From Kappaphycus alvarezii (lineage: Eukaryota; Rhodophyta; Florideophyceae; Gigartinales; Solieriaceae), in the NCBI GenBank assembly GCA_002205965.3, contig NADL03000517.1, forward strand, positions 1,736,001 to 1,800,000: 64,000 bases of DNA. The letters run 5' to 3'. Both the position numbers and the translations under genes were made by a program. Positions 21,891 through 34,845 of this stretch are shown piece after piece (within the stretch, counting starts at the first letter, position 1; every line of letters starts with the position of its first letter). The notes beneath the pieces are model-generated. The model did not search any database, was not told the DNA's origin, and worked only from the letters and a program-made list of their open reading frames with translations.

Positions 21891-24734
21891 GTACGAAGGT
21901 ATTTTTCTGGAGTATTACCCACATCACGCGGCATGGAATTTGAGATTGACTTAAAATCGGGGGAACCTGCGCCAGCTAAAACCCCCTAAATCCCCTTTCA
22001 TTCGGCTTTTTCCGTCAAAATGGGAGGAACTAAAGACTCAGCTACGGAAATACCTTGACAAGGAACTGATTCGCCCATCCTCATCACTGTTTGGCTCCCC
22101 ATTTTTTTGTTAAGAGGAAGAATGGAGGCCTACGATTGGTGTGTGACTATAGGACCTTGAAAAAGATCAATGTACTGGACTCTAGCCCAATCCCGCTGAT
22201 TGATGAAACCATTGACCAAGTTGCCGGCGCACAAGTATTTTCACATCTTGACCTCGTTGGAGATATCATCAGATGAGGCTAGAAGATGAGGACTGTCATG
22301 AGACGGCTATCAGAACGCGTTTTCTTTCTTTTGAGTGGCGCATCCTGTGCTTCGGGTGAACTAACGCACCGGCAGCGTTCTCTCGTCTTCTGGCTATTTA
22401 TTTCGAAACCTTCTTGGTGAATGTATGTTACTGTATCTAGATGAGATACTTATATATAGAAAGTCTGTAGAGGAGCACAGAGAACATTTAAGACGAGTAT
22501 ACGACAGTTTACAGAAATAGAAACTGTATTCACATTATAGCAAGTGTGTCTCAGGTCTTGAAGAAGTCGAATACTTGGGCTACAGCGTAAGTTACAAATG
22601 GATTAGAACCTAGCAACGGTTAGTTAAAGCTGTTAAGGATTGGCTAACATCTCAGAAAGTTAAGGAAGTGCAGCGATTTTTAGGCCTAGCAAACTTTTAC
22701 AGACATTTTATGAAGAATTTCGTTGAAATTGTACTGCCACTAAGTAATTTGGTTAGGCAAAAAGCGTTCCGGTGGGTTGAAGCGGAAGAGACTGCTTTCA
22801 AAGAACTTATGAAAAGGCTTACAAATGCTCTGGTTTTAAGCCACCATCATCTACTAAGCCATTTGTGCTAACAACGGATACGTACAAATATGCCGTAGGT
22901 GCCACTTTAGAGCAAGTCGTTCACCTTGTGGCTTACCTATCTCATCGAATAACTACAGGGACCAGATGGGATACAGGAGACCAGGAGCCCTGAGCATTTA
23001 TGATTGCACTTTGTAACTGGGCAGTATACTTACGGGACAGACTTTTTTTTCATAAAGACGTAGCATGAGCCAATCAAATATCTGCAGTCCAAGACCACGC
23101 TGACTGGTCGGCAGATGCGTTGGATTTATGGCATTCAAAGCTACAAATTCACGGTAGAACATTTACCGGGCGCAGAGAATAGTGCTTCTGACGCATTAAG
23201 CAGAAATGTTGAGGGTGAAGTCCTTTTTACGTCACTCCGTTTAAAGTACACTTCCCAGGTACATAGAATCATGTCAAGTTACGCTATGGGCCAGTGGTCC
23301 ACTTTGCTTGTAAAATGGGTTTCGAACGAAGAAGGTCAGCTCTCGAAGAAGGTGCAAATCAAAAGCAGTAACTACTGTATGAAATAAAATTACATGTACT
23401 GGACAGCCGATGTTACAAAAAGGTAATATGTGCCAAGTACGGTGGAATTGCGAAAGGAAGTGATTGTCGAAGTGCGCAGTTGCCCTCATTTCGGGATGAA
23501 AAAGGCCTTTTACCAGTGTGACAAATATTTTTTTTGGAAATGCATGTGCAATGACGTAAAAAAGAATGTCGCTTCTTGTATCAATTGCCAGCGAAAACAA
23601 GGAGGAGCTTGCTAAAGAGAAGGGCATGATGCAGCCATACCGCATCCCGGAGCACTGTTGGGAGGTACTGACAATGGATTTCTTGACAGATTTCCCGACC
23701 ACGGATCGATGGTATGATGCAGTTTTTTTAATCTTCTAAAAGTTCTCTATAAGTGGATTATTCGTCCCTACAAGCGAAGGAATAACATCTGCTGATGTTA
23801 TTCAACTTTTATTCGATTTTTTTTCTATAAAATGAAATGCCAAATAAGATCATACTGGACATAAATCCTATATTCAAATCTAAGTACTGTGATGGAGTCA
23901 CAGAATGTTGCAAATTAAGAAAAACATGGAAACTAGGGGGCATCTTCAAACGGATAGTCAGAGTGAAAATGACACTCGCACTCTAAGCGCAATGTTGCGC
24001 CAAATCATACAAGATAAGTCGAAAGATTGGGACTTATTTTTGAGTGAGTTTGAGTTTGAATACAGCTAAACGAGGCGTAAAAGTACAGGACTGGCCCAGC
24101 TTGAATAAGATCTTGGGTTTATTCCAAAGTTACAACAAAGAATGGAAACTGGCACTTATTTTAATTGTGAAGCTGCCGTAAAGAACTTAGAGAAGCGTAA
24201 GATGTTTCAACTGTTGACGGGAGGCAACTTGGTTATAGCACAAGCACAGCAGGTATACTATACAAACCAGAAGCGCCGTCATGTATCTTTCGATAGGGGT
24301 GATTTAGAGATGCTAAATGTTGCTTGTAAAAGGCTCTTTCGCGTACATACCTACTGAAGAAAAGGAGACCAAAATTTGTGGTTCCTCTAGCGATCACTGA
24401 AGTGATGGGACCAGTAACCTATCGGGTTGAGCTGGCACCAACAATGAGACGTGCAAGAAATGTCTTTCAAATTTCTTACCTTAAGAAGTATGTTAGCTCC
24501 GACGAAGATACATCTAAATTTTCAGTAGTCATAGATGCCAATGGCAACGTGAAGCAAGAAGTGAAAGACATTGTTGCTAAAAATAAATCGCGTAGAAAGG
24601 TGTACTACAGGTAAAGTTCGAAAACGACGAACTTGAAGATGCCTTGTGGATTGAAAAGGGAGAATTCGCTAACTGCAAAGACATCATTCGAGAATATGAA
24701 GAATCAGCGTGGACTCCTGAGTCCAAAAAGGGGG

Positions 24735-24956
24735 TGAGTTTAATATAGGATTGACTCTAATCACATATCTTGAATTACAATTCATCACAACCGTTTAGTG
24801 TGAATTCATATGTTTAAGTCTGATTCAAACATTTGAGCGTGCCATAACTCTCTATTTCAGAGGTCGTACTTTGTATCAAACGATGGAAGCAGTAAGTTTC
24901 ATCTTGGAAGTGAGAAAAAACTGAAGCTTGATTGTTGTTATCACTTCTCTCTTGCA
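24735..24956 (+). repeat. Old gypsy 3' LTR
   Basis: About 222 bp, begins TGAGTTTAATATAG after a polypurine run, ends CTCTCTTGCA. Confidence 0.7.
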
Positions 24957-25524
24957 AGAATATACCATGTTCACTAATAGTAAATTCATTTACTGCTTGA
25001 AAACTTCGTAACTGCTCGAAATGCCCATTTAAATCTAGTAGTGACCTGTACATCCTTTCTCGTTATCATCAAGATTACTTTTAATTGGCAACTTTTTTCG
25101 GGCAATAACACGTTACGCTTACTGATATTAGGTACATCAATATCAACAGTAAACTATCAATAATATATCTCATCATGGATACTTAGTAAAGAGAATGATA
25201 GAATCGAGGTTTTTCTTGCTAAAGTACAAAAAACAAAGACTTTGGTAGGAAGTCCGGTTTTTTCTGGTTGCGGTAAGTCTTTCTGAGCGTATGAAGTGTT
25301 GTAAAATTATAGGATTTTAATTATAATTCCAGAAAAGTATACAGAATGATTCAGGAAAGCTTCAACAGGGAAAGAACCTCAGGTTGAATTGAACAGTGAC
25401 TATTCAAATTTCGAATATGAAACCACACAAATCGTAGATATGGTATGTATTCCTTGCGTTTTTTCTCTTTTGAAGTTCAGTATCGTAACGTAATGTAGAG
25501 AAGACATGCTCTGAATCTTATTCA
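24957..25524. other. AT-rich intergenic stretch
   Basis: No coding or repeat structure recognised between the old gypsy LTR and the hAT-like remnant. Confidence 0.4.
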
Positions 25525-27861
25525 TTGTTCATATCAAAAGTATTCAGGAGCCTCTCAGCGCAAATGCTGTCACTTAAACAGGAAATGCCTTCCGGGTATT
25601 ATCCGCAGTACAAATCAGAGGAGCTGAGATTACTTGAAATATCATTGGGTTTTACTTTCTCTGCAAAACTTCAATGGAACAGGGTTTTAGGAAAGCCCGG
25701 TAAAATATCGGACAAAAAACCAGTAATTGTTGAAACTACGTACAATTTACGATCTGAAGAATACTGTAATTATTTCAGAAAGTTGATCAAGGACGTTATG
25801 TATTCTATACCATATATCTATGTAAAAGAAGTGTATAAATATACTGCAAATCGACTTTTTTGGTTCAGTGAAACTTCTGTAGTTGAGAGCAGAACTTTAG
25901 CCGGCCAATTTTCTCATCCTCCCTATATAAATCGCACTCAGTTCACCATAAAGTTCCCAACAACGTCTACCACACAGGTCAACGACCGTCAAAACAGAGC
26001 TGACCAACCATCAGCCGTCGTCCTCGATTTGACGACAAATGAAACAGAGTCCTCTGCACTACTTCAAAGGACAACTACAGCTTCACATATCTAAAGAACA
26101 GACTATCAAAGCTTTTGGAGACATTCTCAGAAATCAGTCATCCCTTTGCGATCTCCGCCCGTATAATAATTTCCCCCCTGCACCTATTAGCAGAACCAGA
26201 AGGGCAAAAATGTCATGAAAACTTCAAGGTACACTGCAAGGCGAATAGTAGGGATTGTTCTGGGTTCATTGTCTGCCATTCTACGCGCAGTAATGATTGT
26301 CCATTGCGGTCTATATTTCTTACTTACATACGACCTGTTTCCCGTTAATTTCACTGACAGTGGGATGCGTATGACTGCTTTTGCAGCGGTATGTTTTTTC
26401 AGCTGGAAGGCTACCCCATCAGGACAATATGTCGATGTAAAAAAAATTCTCCCTCCATTCGTTCCGTTAGAGATGGAATCTCCGAACCAGCAGATAAAAG
26501 ATGAAATATTTTAATGAATATATTGAGAAATATGCACTCAGCATAGGAGGTAGGGTTACAACCGACGGTGTAACACCGAAAAGTGAAGGTAATCTTTTTA
26601 TGATTTAACGGTGCGTTATTTTCATGTGGGCTCTTCAAGTGAACTGGGGATTCCAAAGGTTGAGATAAGGTGCAAAAACTTTTGCTTGGGAAGGCCATGG
26701 AAGGCCAGCAGTAGATGAACTACGTCATCTAAAGGACACTAGACTTAACAGTCAGTACGGATTTAGACTCCGCCGCTTGTTGTTTAGCAACGTAATCTGT
26801 TATCAGTCTTATATCAAAGGATTTGAAGTCCGGTAATAATCTTGTTCGCATATTCAAGCAGGCCGGCTGAAATAATGATTTGCGGATGGTAATTACTTGA
26901 TTCGGGAAGTGGAGAAAAGATTCGCAACAAAGTTCAAAGCTGCGGAACTGGTAGTCAAATCCGGGTAGTCTTCGTTCTCTATTATAGACCAACAGCGATC
27001 TTTCAAGGCTGAAAGGTCAAAGATTTCAATCCTTTACCACTTGTTCCCTGGTACAAATTTATTATTTTTTCCCGCTATAGAGGCGATTGTAGATGCATGC
27101 AAGGTCTTTTCTGCCATGCAATTGTCATTCTGGGTTTCTGAGAATCCTAAAATGCATGCGGTGATTCCATATCTACAGGGGTGTAGGGACGAGTTGCAAC
27201 GGATTGCTGATGGTAGGAGGATGACTGCGGGGCTTCTGTTGAAAGTGTACTACCAAGTCTCTACTCTCGCTTATTGTGCCGTTTCATGCTGGAAACGTTC
27301 AAAAAGAAGGTCAAAATTCATGATTTATGGTTAGTTTCCTTCCTGCTACACCCAATTCTACGCAAATTTCAATTTGATACGCAGGTTGATCTTTGTATCG
27401 AATACATAACTCGAGCGCAAACTTTCATTCGCAAGCTTATGAGTAATTTAGAGTCTGACAGAAGCGATTCGCGAGGAAGGCCTGAATATTTGAATTATTC
27501 ATTCGTTGTTAGTACGCATAATTTGGATGGACGGAACACAAATCTCGAAACGTAATCCTCTCATCAAATTATGCAACGTTGCAAGCGTGCCAAGATATCA
27601 CTGGTTCAATATGAAGAAACTCACTTAAAACAAAGTAAAAAGAGACTGAGAGATGAGGTAACCAGATATATGGACATAAACATAGCATCTTTAGGATACA
27701 AAATGGAGGAATTTATGGGAGATGATTTCGCAGCCATCTTTTTTTGGCATAGCACACGGTATGGTTCCCACTACTATTTCGAGCGAGTTGCTGGTCATGT
27801 GCCAGTGAGTGCGTATCTTTCTCTGTTAAACGAATTAAGATACAAGATATATCTGGGCTAG
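25525..27861 (+). pseudogene. hAT-like transposase remnant
   Basis: A series of plus-strand open segments in different frames matches the order of a hAT transposase: YVDVKKILPPFV (near 26430), a first-aspartate motif TTDGVTPKSEGNLF (near 26560), a long helical insertion domain (27041-27334, HAVIPYLQGCRDELQRI), LVSFLLHPILRKFQF (near 27330-27375, position of the LDPR block), and a C-terminal dimerisation-like segment (27571-27861) with FFWHSTRYG and VAGHVPVSAYLSL. The upstream segment (25525-26094, 189 codons) is uninterrupted but unrecognised and may be the N-terminal part. Several frame changes and stops make it non-functional. No 8-bp target duplication or terminal repeats were identified, so the edges are coding limits only. 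An alternative is a different DDE family; hAT is the best fit. Confidence 0.45.
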
Positions 27862-29959
27862 GGTAAAATATATGGTAGGACTTAATTGTACTAAGAACTT
27901 GAGAACTCGGATTTTCTTTGCCAAATAAACAAGCAGAAATATATTCTTCTACTCGTAAACCACTATATTTAGAATAAGGTGCCCTTACTTTAAACGACGA
28001 ATCATTCCAGAAGCCACCATAATATTAAGATTTGTTCTTGGAATCCTCTAATATCATCGTAGATAGCATATAATCTTAGGAAAAATTCAAATTGCCTTGA
28101 GGGTAAACTATATGAGGTAGCGGGTCCAAACTATAACTTACTCTAAGATTAAGTTATTATTTTCTTTCCGGTTCTATTTCCACGATAATTTTATAATCAT
28201 CTGCATTAGTTACGCCTTAGGTCATGATGAATATTTAAACAATATTTATATTTACCCATGAATAGAGTTACTCCCATTTTTGAACGACATTTATATTTTG
28301 CTGCTATCGTTTTCACACTAATACGTATCTCCATCATCAAAAATCGCACTACTTTGATGCGGTTCAATCTGATATCCATTCATACAAATACCCATTCTAT
28401 TAGCAGAGCAGTACCTCTCGTAGAGGCAAAGATCTTGAAAGACCTCAATGATGCACTACTATACTCCATTCACTCTTTTAAGAACAAGATTATACGCATT
28501 TCGGTAAATTATATAATTATTGGCTGCGATAGTTGAAGCAGAAAGTATTCTCAACATCAGAGTCCCCTGCTCTGACGCAGATCCCTAGAAATTCAATAAT
28601 CCTTTAGCAGATTCGATGCTACAAAAGACAGAATAAAGACAGAGCTTACGTACACAATAAGTCTTTTAGAAGAATTGCTGTGAAGTATTTATTGTCCATT
28701 TCGCATTTGTCCACGAAGCTACTTTCCGGAAATATATTTTCCCCCTCCTATTTGCGTACAAGTTTACATGGAATTCCGAGCTGTTGCAAGTAAAAATGTT
28801 CAAACAGCTTGAGAAAATATTTTCGTTCGCATGCGGACGATAAAATTGAGTATAAATATATTGAGTCAATATTTTCGTTCGCATGCGAACGATAAAATTG
28901 AGGTAGCAACGATTCGATTGACTCACTCTCTGATGATTTGCATACAATTCTTCGTGAATAATATTTTTTTAGTTTTCTACGTACCACAAAACTGTGAAGT
29001 CATATAAATTGCCGCTAGTGGAGCTGTATTTATTTCAACACTTAGCTCTATGTGCAACAATATCAAGTTCTGATATAAATAGCAGTAATATTCGATTAAT
29101 CTACTGAAAACTTTTCACAGAAATTGTTTCAAATCGTATATTTTGAGTTATATCCTGCTGTTTGATTTCAATAATGGGCTATATTCATTTTTGTTAAATA
29201 AAGCTCAAGAATAAACCCCGTAACAGGTTTAAATATACTTCTTTACTCTTGAAATGATATATTGTAATATCCAGAAGCATTTGAATACAGTAAGCTCAGA
29301 GTGGGGTCACCATAAGTAGTTGGTTTGTTAAACACTCGCCGTTCGGGGTGTGTTGGACTTGTATGAATCTCAAGCAATGTTTAGGTCGGACCTTTATATG
29401 CAAAAAAAGTCATAATTACCACATAGTATACAGCCTTGATAGTTTATGTGAACTGTACTACCTCATGCATAGCCGTCCGATAATTTCGGATAGTTGTGTT
29501 TGTTTATTACTTTCTTGTTCTTGATTTCTTGGGTATTTTCCTATTAAGTCAAGGTGCTTCTGTAAGTCCATTAGAATATAAAATTCTCTACACCTCAACA
29601 GAATAAAAAATGAAAGTCGTACTTTAAAACATTGGGAACGCGGTTAAACCATTATTCAGAAATAACTGGTTCCCACCGAATATTCTGCCGTGTGCATATG
29701 TAGCTGTGGTGAAGACCGAGCTCGTGTACTTTTTTATCAGCTGAGCGGGTTCGAGTCGATCCTATGGAAGGAGCGAGCTCGAAATATTCGTTCAACAGAT
29801 CTCGTTGTAGTAGAATCTCTGGAACTGCCCCATTTCAAGCGAGTTGAGCATTGCATTTTTAAAAATCGGAATATAACTGAGGTTTACAGTTTGTCAAGCA
29901 TGCTGAAGCGGGCCATTGAGACATTAAATGAGCCTATGTGAGCCAAGAGCATGTCAAAA
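27862..29959. other. AT-rich stretch without a recognised gene
   Basis: Very AT-rich. It holds short open frames (28258-28536, 29690-29941) with no recognisable domain and a duplicated palindromic unit at 28817-28902. Codon content and lack of homology give no support for a gene. Confidence 0.4.
28817..28902. repeat. Direct repeat of a 35-bp unit with an 18-bp palindrome
   Basis: The unit AATATTTTCGTTCGCATGCG with its continuation ACGATAAAATTGAG occurs at 28817-28850 and 28868-28902. In the second copy the core TCGTTCGCATGCGAACGA (28875-28892) is a perfect 18-bp palindrome; the first copy carries one change that spoils the symmetry. Confidence 0.65.
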
Positions 29960-30620
29960 CCCTATTAGTGGAGCTCAAGCCGAATCATGGCTTGCTCGAC
30001 GCGACCCTTAATATCCATCAAACCGTTTTCAGTGACTTTCAAAACAGCCGAAGAGTATGGGAATCATTCTTCAGAAGGAGAACGGGAGGCAACAACCTTA
30101 ACATCTTCCCTTAAATTTCCCTGGGCAGGATCAAACCAGCGCTCAGTGATTCTCTTCTCTTTCAAGATGAAGAAAGGATTAATATTTTAAGCACTGGCAG
30201 AATCTGAAGCAACAGCTATTACGTGCTTGTAGGCCGCCTTGGTGCTGCTACACGTATTTCACCCTCCTGCGTGAATATCTGCCGCAGTAAAGACATCTCC
30301 TTCGCACCTCATGAGCCATAAACTACTGTTTCATCTATGTTGCAAATTCAGTTGGGTTTGGCGAGGCAACCAGGGTGTCGCCCTGCGACCTCCAGAAGTA
30401 TACGAAGAAAGCGATCGACATGCTGGTAATTCTCTTCATTTAAAATTGAGCTTTCTTTGATCTCCTCATTTCGAACTGTCCCTTCACAGTGACGTGGGAG
30501 GAAGGCCCGATATGTGTCCTGGAAAAAATTTGTTTTTGAAACCAGGAAGACCATCCGAAGCAAACCCTGCCATCAAATATTGCAGGGAGTCATAACCTAG
30601 GGCACCTCTGCGACTAGAAA
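29960..30620 (-). pseudogene. pogo-like (DDE_1) transposase fragment
   Basis: The minus strand encodes, in order, ICNIDETVV (near 30350), KAAYKHVIAVASDSAS (near 30220), NPFFILKEKRITERWFDPA (near 30150) and WFDP...LMDIKGRVEQAM ending near 29985. NIDET followed by a VxVAxxxSAS strand and PFFIxKxKR is the layout of the DDE_1 domain of pogo/Tigger transposases, where the D of DET is the first catalytic residue. The later catalytic residues are not visible, frames change, and stops occur, so it is a fragment. The family call is by motif order only. Confidence 0.4.
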
Positions 30621-31860
30621 AACCCGGAATGAGGAGGACAATTACCTACTTCTAGTCTTCTGTCAACAAAGTTATTATTACCGCTCAACGCCTTCCTCCG
30701 AGAATCTTTTGTAAAATTTCTTCATCCCCCTTGTCCAAGCACTGTTTCATTTCTCCAATGAAACCATTGCTAGCAGATGAGATGCCCGCTATTGCTCTGA
30801 TAGAAAGCTTCTTTTTAGCTATGGTAGTCCTCTTCATGCTGAATCGTAGTAATGCAAGATTAGTTTCTCTGCATCTCAGTCTGCCTGAGTGTGTAGCACT
30901 TGCCTTCGCTCTAGTTGCACTGTGCATCCTCATGGATTTAGTTATCGCTCACTTGGTCCGTGCATAGTTATTTTTTGTACCCGCTGGCCGAGGGGCACCC
31001 AACTTGTTTATTGAAATGAAATTTCAGGGCGGTAAAGGTATAGTAAAGGCGAGTGCCGCGCGTTTTTTCAGTAATTGTTTGGCAAATGCGCACTGTTTTT
31101 GTACTCAAATTTTCATGATGTCCAGAATTAGCCATTTATGGAGGAGTAAATATGAAATTATAGCAACAGAGGTGACCATGACAATTGAGTTTGAGCCCAA
31201 AGGAAAACTTTCGGCCAAAAGTGGGCGAATAATGTTGAAGCAGTGGATTTTGCCCAATTCGAAATGTGAACTAGCTAGGGGGGTCCACTGCGTTTGCCTC
31301 GCGCCATCTGTGTAACATCTTATAGTAATGAAATGCATGCGAACTCATAATTTTTAACACATACGCTGCAAACAGTAGTTGTTGAAACAGTGCGTCTGTA
31401 GCGGAATGAAATCGTTATTTACTCCAGTAAAAAACTGTGGAAACCACGACAAAAATAAAGGGAAAAGTACAAATCTTCAATTCTCGAAAGTACTTCCACT
31501 CTACCAAAAGAAGCACTCACTGCACTCATTTTGGCTTTTCTGACACTTGAGGTCAACCGGACAAATTAGAGATCCAGAGCCATGCGGATTTGCCCACTGC
31601 TCCAGCGATAATCACAGAACAGGCCAATGCGCAGAAGCACGACCTGACCACGTTCAGGCCGTTTTTCTTTACTTGTTAATTTCTTAAAACTTGGACTACC
31701 AGTGGCCTCGAAACAGTTTTTGGTAACATTGAATGGAGTAAACGGTCAATTATTGACAAATATACATTTATATCGGATTGATAAATGTAAGCGAGCTTCT
31801 GCTGACCGAATATTGGGATATTTTTGAAATCAATTCGCGTGCTTGAATCTTAGAGGAGAG
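30621..31860. other. No gene recognised; possible transposon debris
   Basis: Short open frames on both strands (30685-30933 minus; 31004-31315 plus) have no recognisable domain. The minus-strand one lies just upstream of the pogo-like fragment and is Lys/Arg-rich, so it may be a remnant of a DNA-binding part. Weak support. Confidence 0.3.
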
Positions 31861-31865
31861 TAGTA

Positions 31866-33880
31866 ATGTTTCCATTCACTCTTTCAGAAGGGAGTCGGTT
31901 GCGTAGCCAATTACTATGGCTCATAGCCTCAACCCAAACTTCGTTCCCAAGTTTCGCTGAGAATAAAAGAACACGAGATCGGAGCCCCAACTCCTTCATG
32001 AACCGTCCCGCTACCCCATTGCTTTGGGACCTTGCTCTAGGATCGGCTCGAGCTTGAATTCATTTATTTATAAAAATTGGGGAACGGTTTCAGGCATTTC
32101 CCCCCCCTTTCAGAGCGAAAATTCATTACTTTGAATCCAATTGCGTTTGAACTTGTTCCTTGTAATTTTTGATAGCTGAAATGATATCCGATTTCTGCTG
32201 GAGGAAATAGACGTCTGTCATTGCATTTCCGTCATCAATAAAAATCAAATCACGTAGTAGTTTCTACCTAAAAATGCTCAATCATTTTGCTTTTTATTTA
32301 AATGTGAATGAGTTCCATTGGTCTGCTTGTCTTCCTGAGGCTTGGTGAGATAGAATGGCATTGTGCTTTGGCGATTGCACATAATACACACAACTCTTCA
32401 TCCAGTGCTCTTCTGAGAAATCTAAAAACTTCGTCGAAAGTGTCAGGAAGCTCCATGTATATCCCCTCGCTAGGATGGCCTTTACTGCTGTGCTATTCCA
32501 AGGCTAGGTTGCGCATCTCTTTCTTGGCGAAGACATTATCATACTGAAAACATGAGAGGATATTTTTGATGTTCTGTGTGGACACGGATGAAGAAGATGA
32601 GAAAACTGTTACGTAAACAGGTTAAAAGTAGGGCCTCATCTTCAGACAGAATAGTTCATCTTTATCATTCTCAGCAATATTTACGACTTCCCTGGATTTT
32701 CTGTTAGATATGATGCAAGTTCGTTCATCATTTCCTGCCGGAAAATCTTTTGCAAAATTGAAATCTAATATTTCGAGAAAAGAACAACCGAAAGGATATT
32801 CACCTGAAATTATGGTTCGTGATAGGCATCCTCTTATATTCCATCTGAGGAAGAAATTAGGACCTTTCCCATTGTGATCAAGACAAAAGGTTCTGATGCA
32901 GCATGAACTTCTTATGGTTGAATCGTTTCATAGTCAGTAAAGGAGTCCTTTGAATGAAAAAAGTGATGCATGAAGCTCGAATAGATCGGTGAATCCTGAG
33001 ATTTGCACTTTTGACATTTGGCGATGTTTCTTTATTCAACTTCTTGTGTTCCATAAATCCATATGGCTGATTTGTTTCGGACTTTTTTGAAATTCCACGC
33101 GTCATTTGAACGGAGGAACGACGGAGCAGGCCCTCTATATTAACTACTTCCCGAGGCATGATATTGGGTATTCCATTAATTGTCAGTGCTGTCATTTCAG
33201 TTGTTGTAAGAACTGTTCCCTTCCAATTCGGATATTGATACCTTCCACCACGTCATCTGCCTCGATAAATTGGCCGGCGAAATCCACTTCCTTGGCCACT
33301 GGTCTTCTCTGACAACCTATCCGCCCTAAAGTGACAATCTCTTGATCAATAATCTGGGCGGCCACAGACCCAACACGGCTCACTACTCCTTCCACGATGC
33401 TTCTTGTTGATTCGACCATCTTGCATTCTTTTCGGCGTCTAATGTTTGTGAGATCCGGCAGCAGGGGCTTTTGGAACACGCACAGGAAGAACATGCACAG
33501 AAACTACTACAAATTTCTCTAATTTCGGAGTGGATACCTCGGTTTCGATGGCGGCCAACAAATCATTATAAGAGAGTTTAGCTGAGAGCATGTCCATAGG
33601 TTCAACGTGTTCAGGCAGCGTGTGAATGAGTCTAGAAGACTTTCATTGATTGGGAATTATTTTATTGAGATGTTTTAATTTGATTGGAATCTCGAGAACC
33701 TTTTAAAAATGTCCTACCAGTTTACTCCTTCCTTTTATTCCAAATAGTACAGTTTTTGTATCAAATTAGTGATGGAATGCTCGTTCGAAGCAGTGTAGAG
33801 AATTGAAAGAGCATCCCACAGATCTCTGCCACCCTCGTCATCTTCGTACATGGTCGTGCTCGTTTCAGCCATCCTACCGG
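31866..33880 (-). mobile_element. LTR-less Ty1/copia fossil (gag to integrase)
   Basis: Minus-strand copia remains in the correct order: gag (about 33880-33560, LWDALSILYTASNE), a zinc-knuckle-like segment CWVCGRP (near 33370), the pre-integrase zinc region (32550-32310, HSSKGHPSEG and LCVLCAIAKAQ, RPMELIHI), the integrase core (near 32250-32100, FIDDGNAMTDVYFLQQKSD) and its end (32050-31866, SNGVAGRFM, VEAMSHSNWLRNRLPS). No LTRs, RT or RNase H were found nearby. Old, many breaks. Its integrase is the classical copia kind and differs from that of the inner copia at 1.1-6.2 kb. Confidence 0.65.
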
Positions 33881-33924
33881 ATTCCAAAGTTAAAATGATT
33901 GCTTATTTTGCAATTTTGCGTGCA

Positions 33925-34845
33925 CTGTTTCACGTTGCGGGGCTCGAGGACAGGCTATTGGGAAGCTTTGAAGATGTCTGCGGAAAGCAACCGTGTTTGT
34001 CAGTCATACAGTAAATCGCAATTGAATCCATGGGCAAATCACAGCGCGTGGTCGCGATACTGATCCAATAATTATAGACGGGTATCAAACTGGCAGATTA
34101 TCGTTTCTGAAGTTGACTCTTCCCGGATCTCTGAGAAGATTCAAGAGTTTCCACTTATTTATTTTCATGATGACGTAAATGCAGTTAGTTAAATGGACTG
34201 CGCCAAAAGGGGAACTAACCACCAAGTAATTTCTGCAATTACAAAAGGTAGCTGAATTGTCAATTTCTATATAATTCACCGTAATTAACCGCTACGGGTG
34301 CCTGGCACACATACCAATATGTTAAGAGTGCATGGTAGGCCTGGTAGTCTACACAGTGTCGTGCATCCCCCCTTATAGCATTTTGAAGTGAGAGTAAACA
34401 GTGTTACCCGGCAGTAGAATTGCAACTACGTTTGGTAATTTCGGTGAGAGATGAAAGTACCCAAGTCTGGAGGAAGTTGATTTGAGAACTCGTCTTTGCA
34501 ACTTTCCACTGATTAAGAGACCCGGAATGCCACAGTCCTCTTATCCCCCTTCGGCATAGCATCAAAGCCTTTCTCCTCAACTGGGCGGAGAAGTTGTCTC
34601 ACCCCAAACCACTGCCTTGACTCGATAGCCGTGAGCTGGATAACAGTCTCGGATGTGACTCGTCTATTCCACTCGTCATGCGCCCTATTTGCGGATGTGT
34701 AAGATTGAAGAGCATCCCCGCACCAAACTGCTGTCATGAATCGGTAGCCGTGACCTTAGTAACCTTCTCAGATGACGATAGTGTCTTCCACTCGTCTTGC
34801 GCCCGAACTGCGGATTTGTAAGATTTGAGAGTATCGTTCGGTGTC
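33925..34845 (-). mobile_element. Degraded internal fragment of the RLE-type LINE
   Basis: Nucleotide-level similarity to 50488-50990, the C-terminal half of the minus-strand LINE: shared blocks include GGGGCTCGAGGAC, CACAGCGCGTGGTC, CTGATCCA, GCATTTTGAA, CTCAACTGGGC and CGATAGCCGTGA. About 240 bases (34078-34316) interrupt the match and are unrelated. Near 34604-34834 a segment of about 118 bp is tandemly duplicated within the fragment. It lacks the RT core and the 3' tail. Confidence 0.7.
34604..34834. repeat. Tandem duplication (~118 bp) inside the LINE fragment
   Basis: 34604-34717 and 34722-34834 are diverged copies (CCAAAC...GCC...GATGTGTAAGATT...GAGCATC versus CCAAACTGCTG...GATTTGTAAGATT...GAGTATC). 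The full LINE at 50.9 kb has this segment once. Confidence 0.65.

Larger units (their letters stand above)
19034..24956 (+). mobile_element. Old Ty3/gypsy element, heavily broken, with internal insert
   Basis: Plus-strand gypsy fossil. Parts: 5' LTR 19034-19252; gag (about 19294-20180); protease-like region (20278-20870, with VVVDSFASNF); a foreign insert (about 20930-21890); reverse transcriptase (22091-22450, with FVKRKNGGLRLVCDYR and FSHLDL); RNase H (about 22660-23240, PGAENSASDALSR); integrase zinc region (23430-23615, H-x-H and CINC); integrase end (24378-24614, GPVTYRVELAP); polypurine run AAAAAGGGGG and 3' LTR 24735-24956. The two LTRs are strongly diverged (estimated 25 percent or more), so it is old. 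Many breaks, probably more than ten. Confidence 0.8.

Noticed and set aside
28817-28902. CRISPR-like or satellite array
   Set aside because: Only two copies, no regular spacers, in a eukaryotic context.
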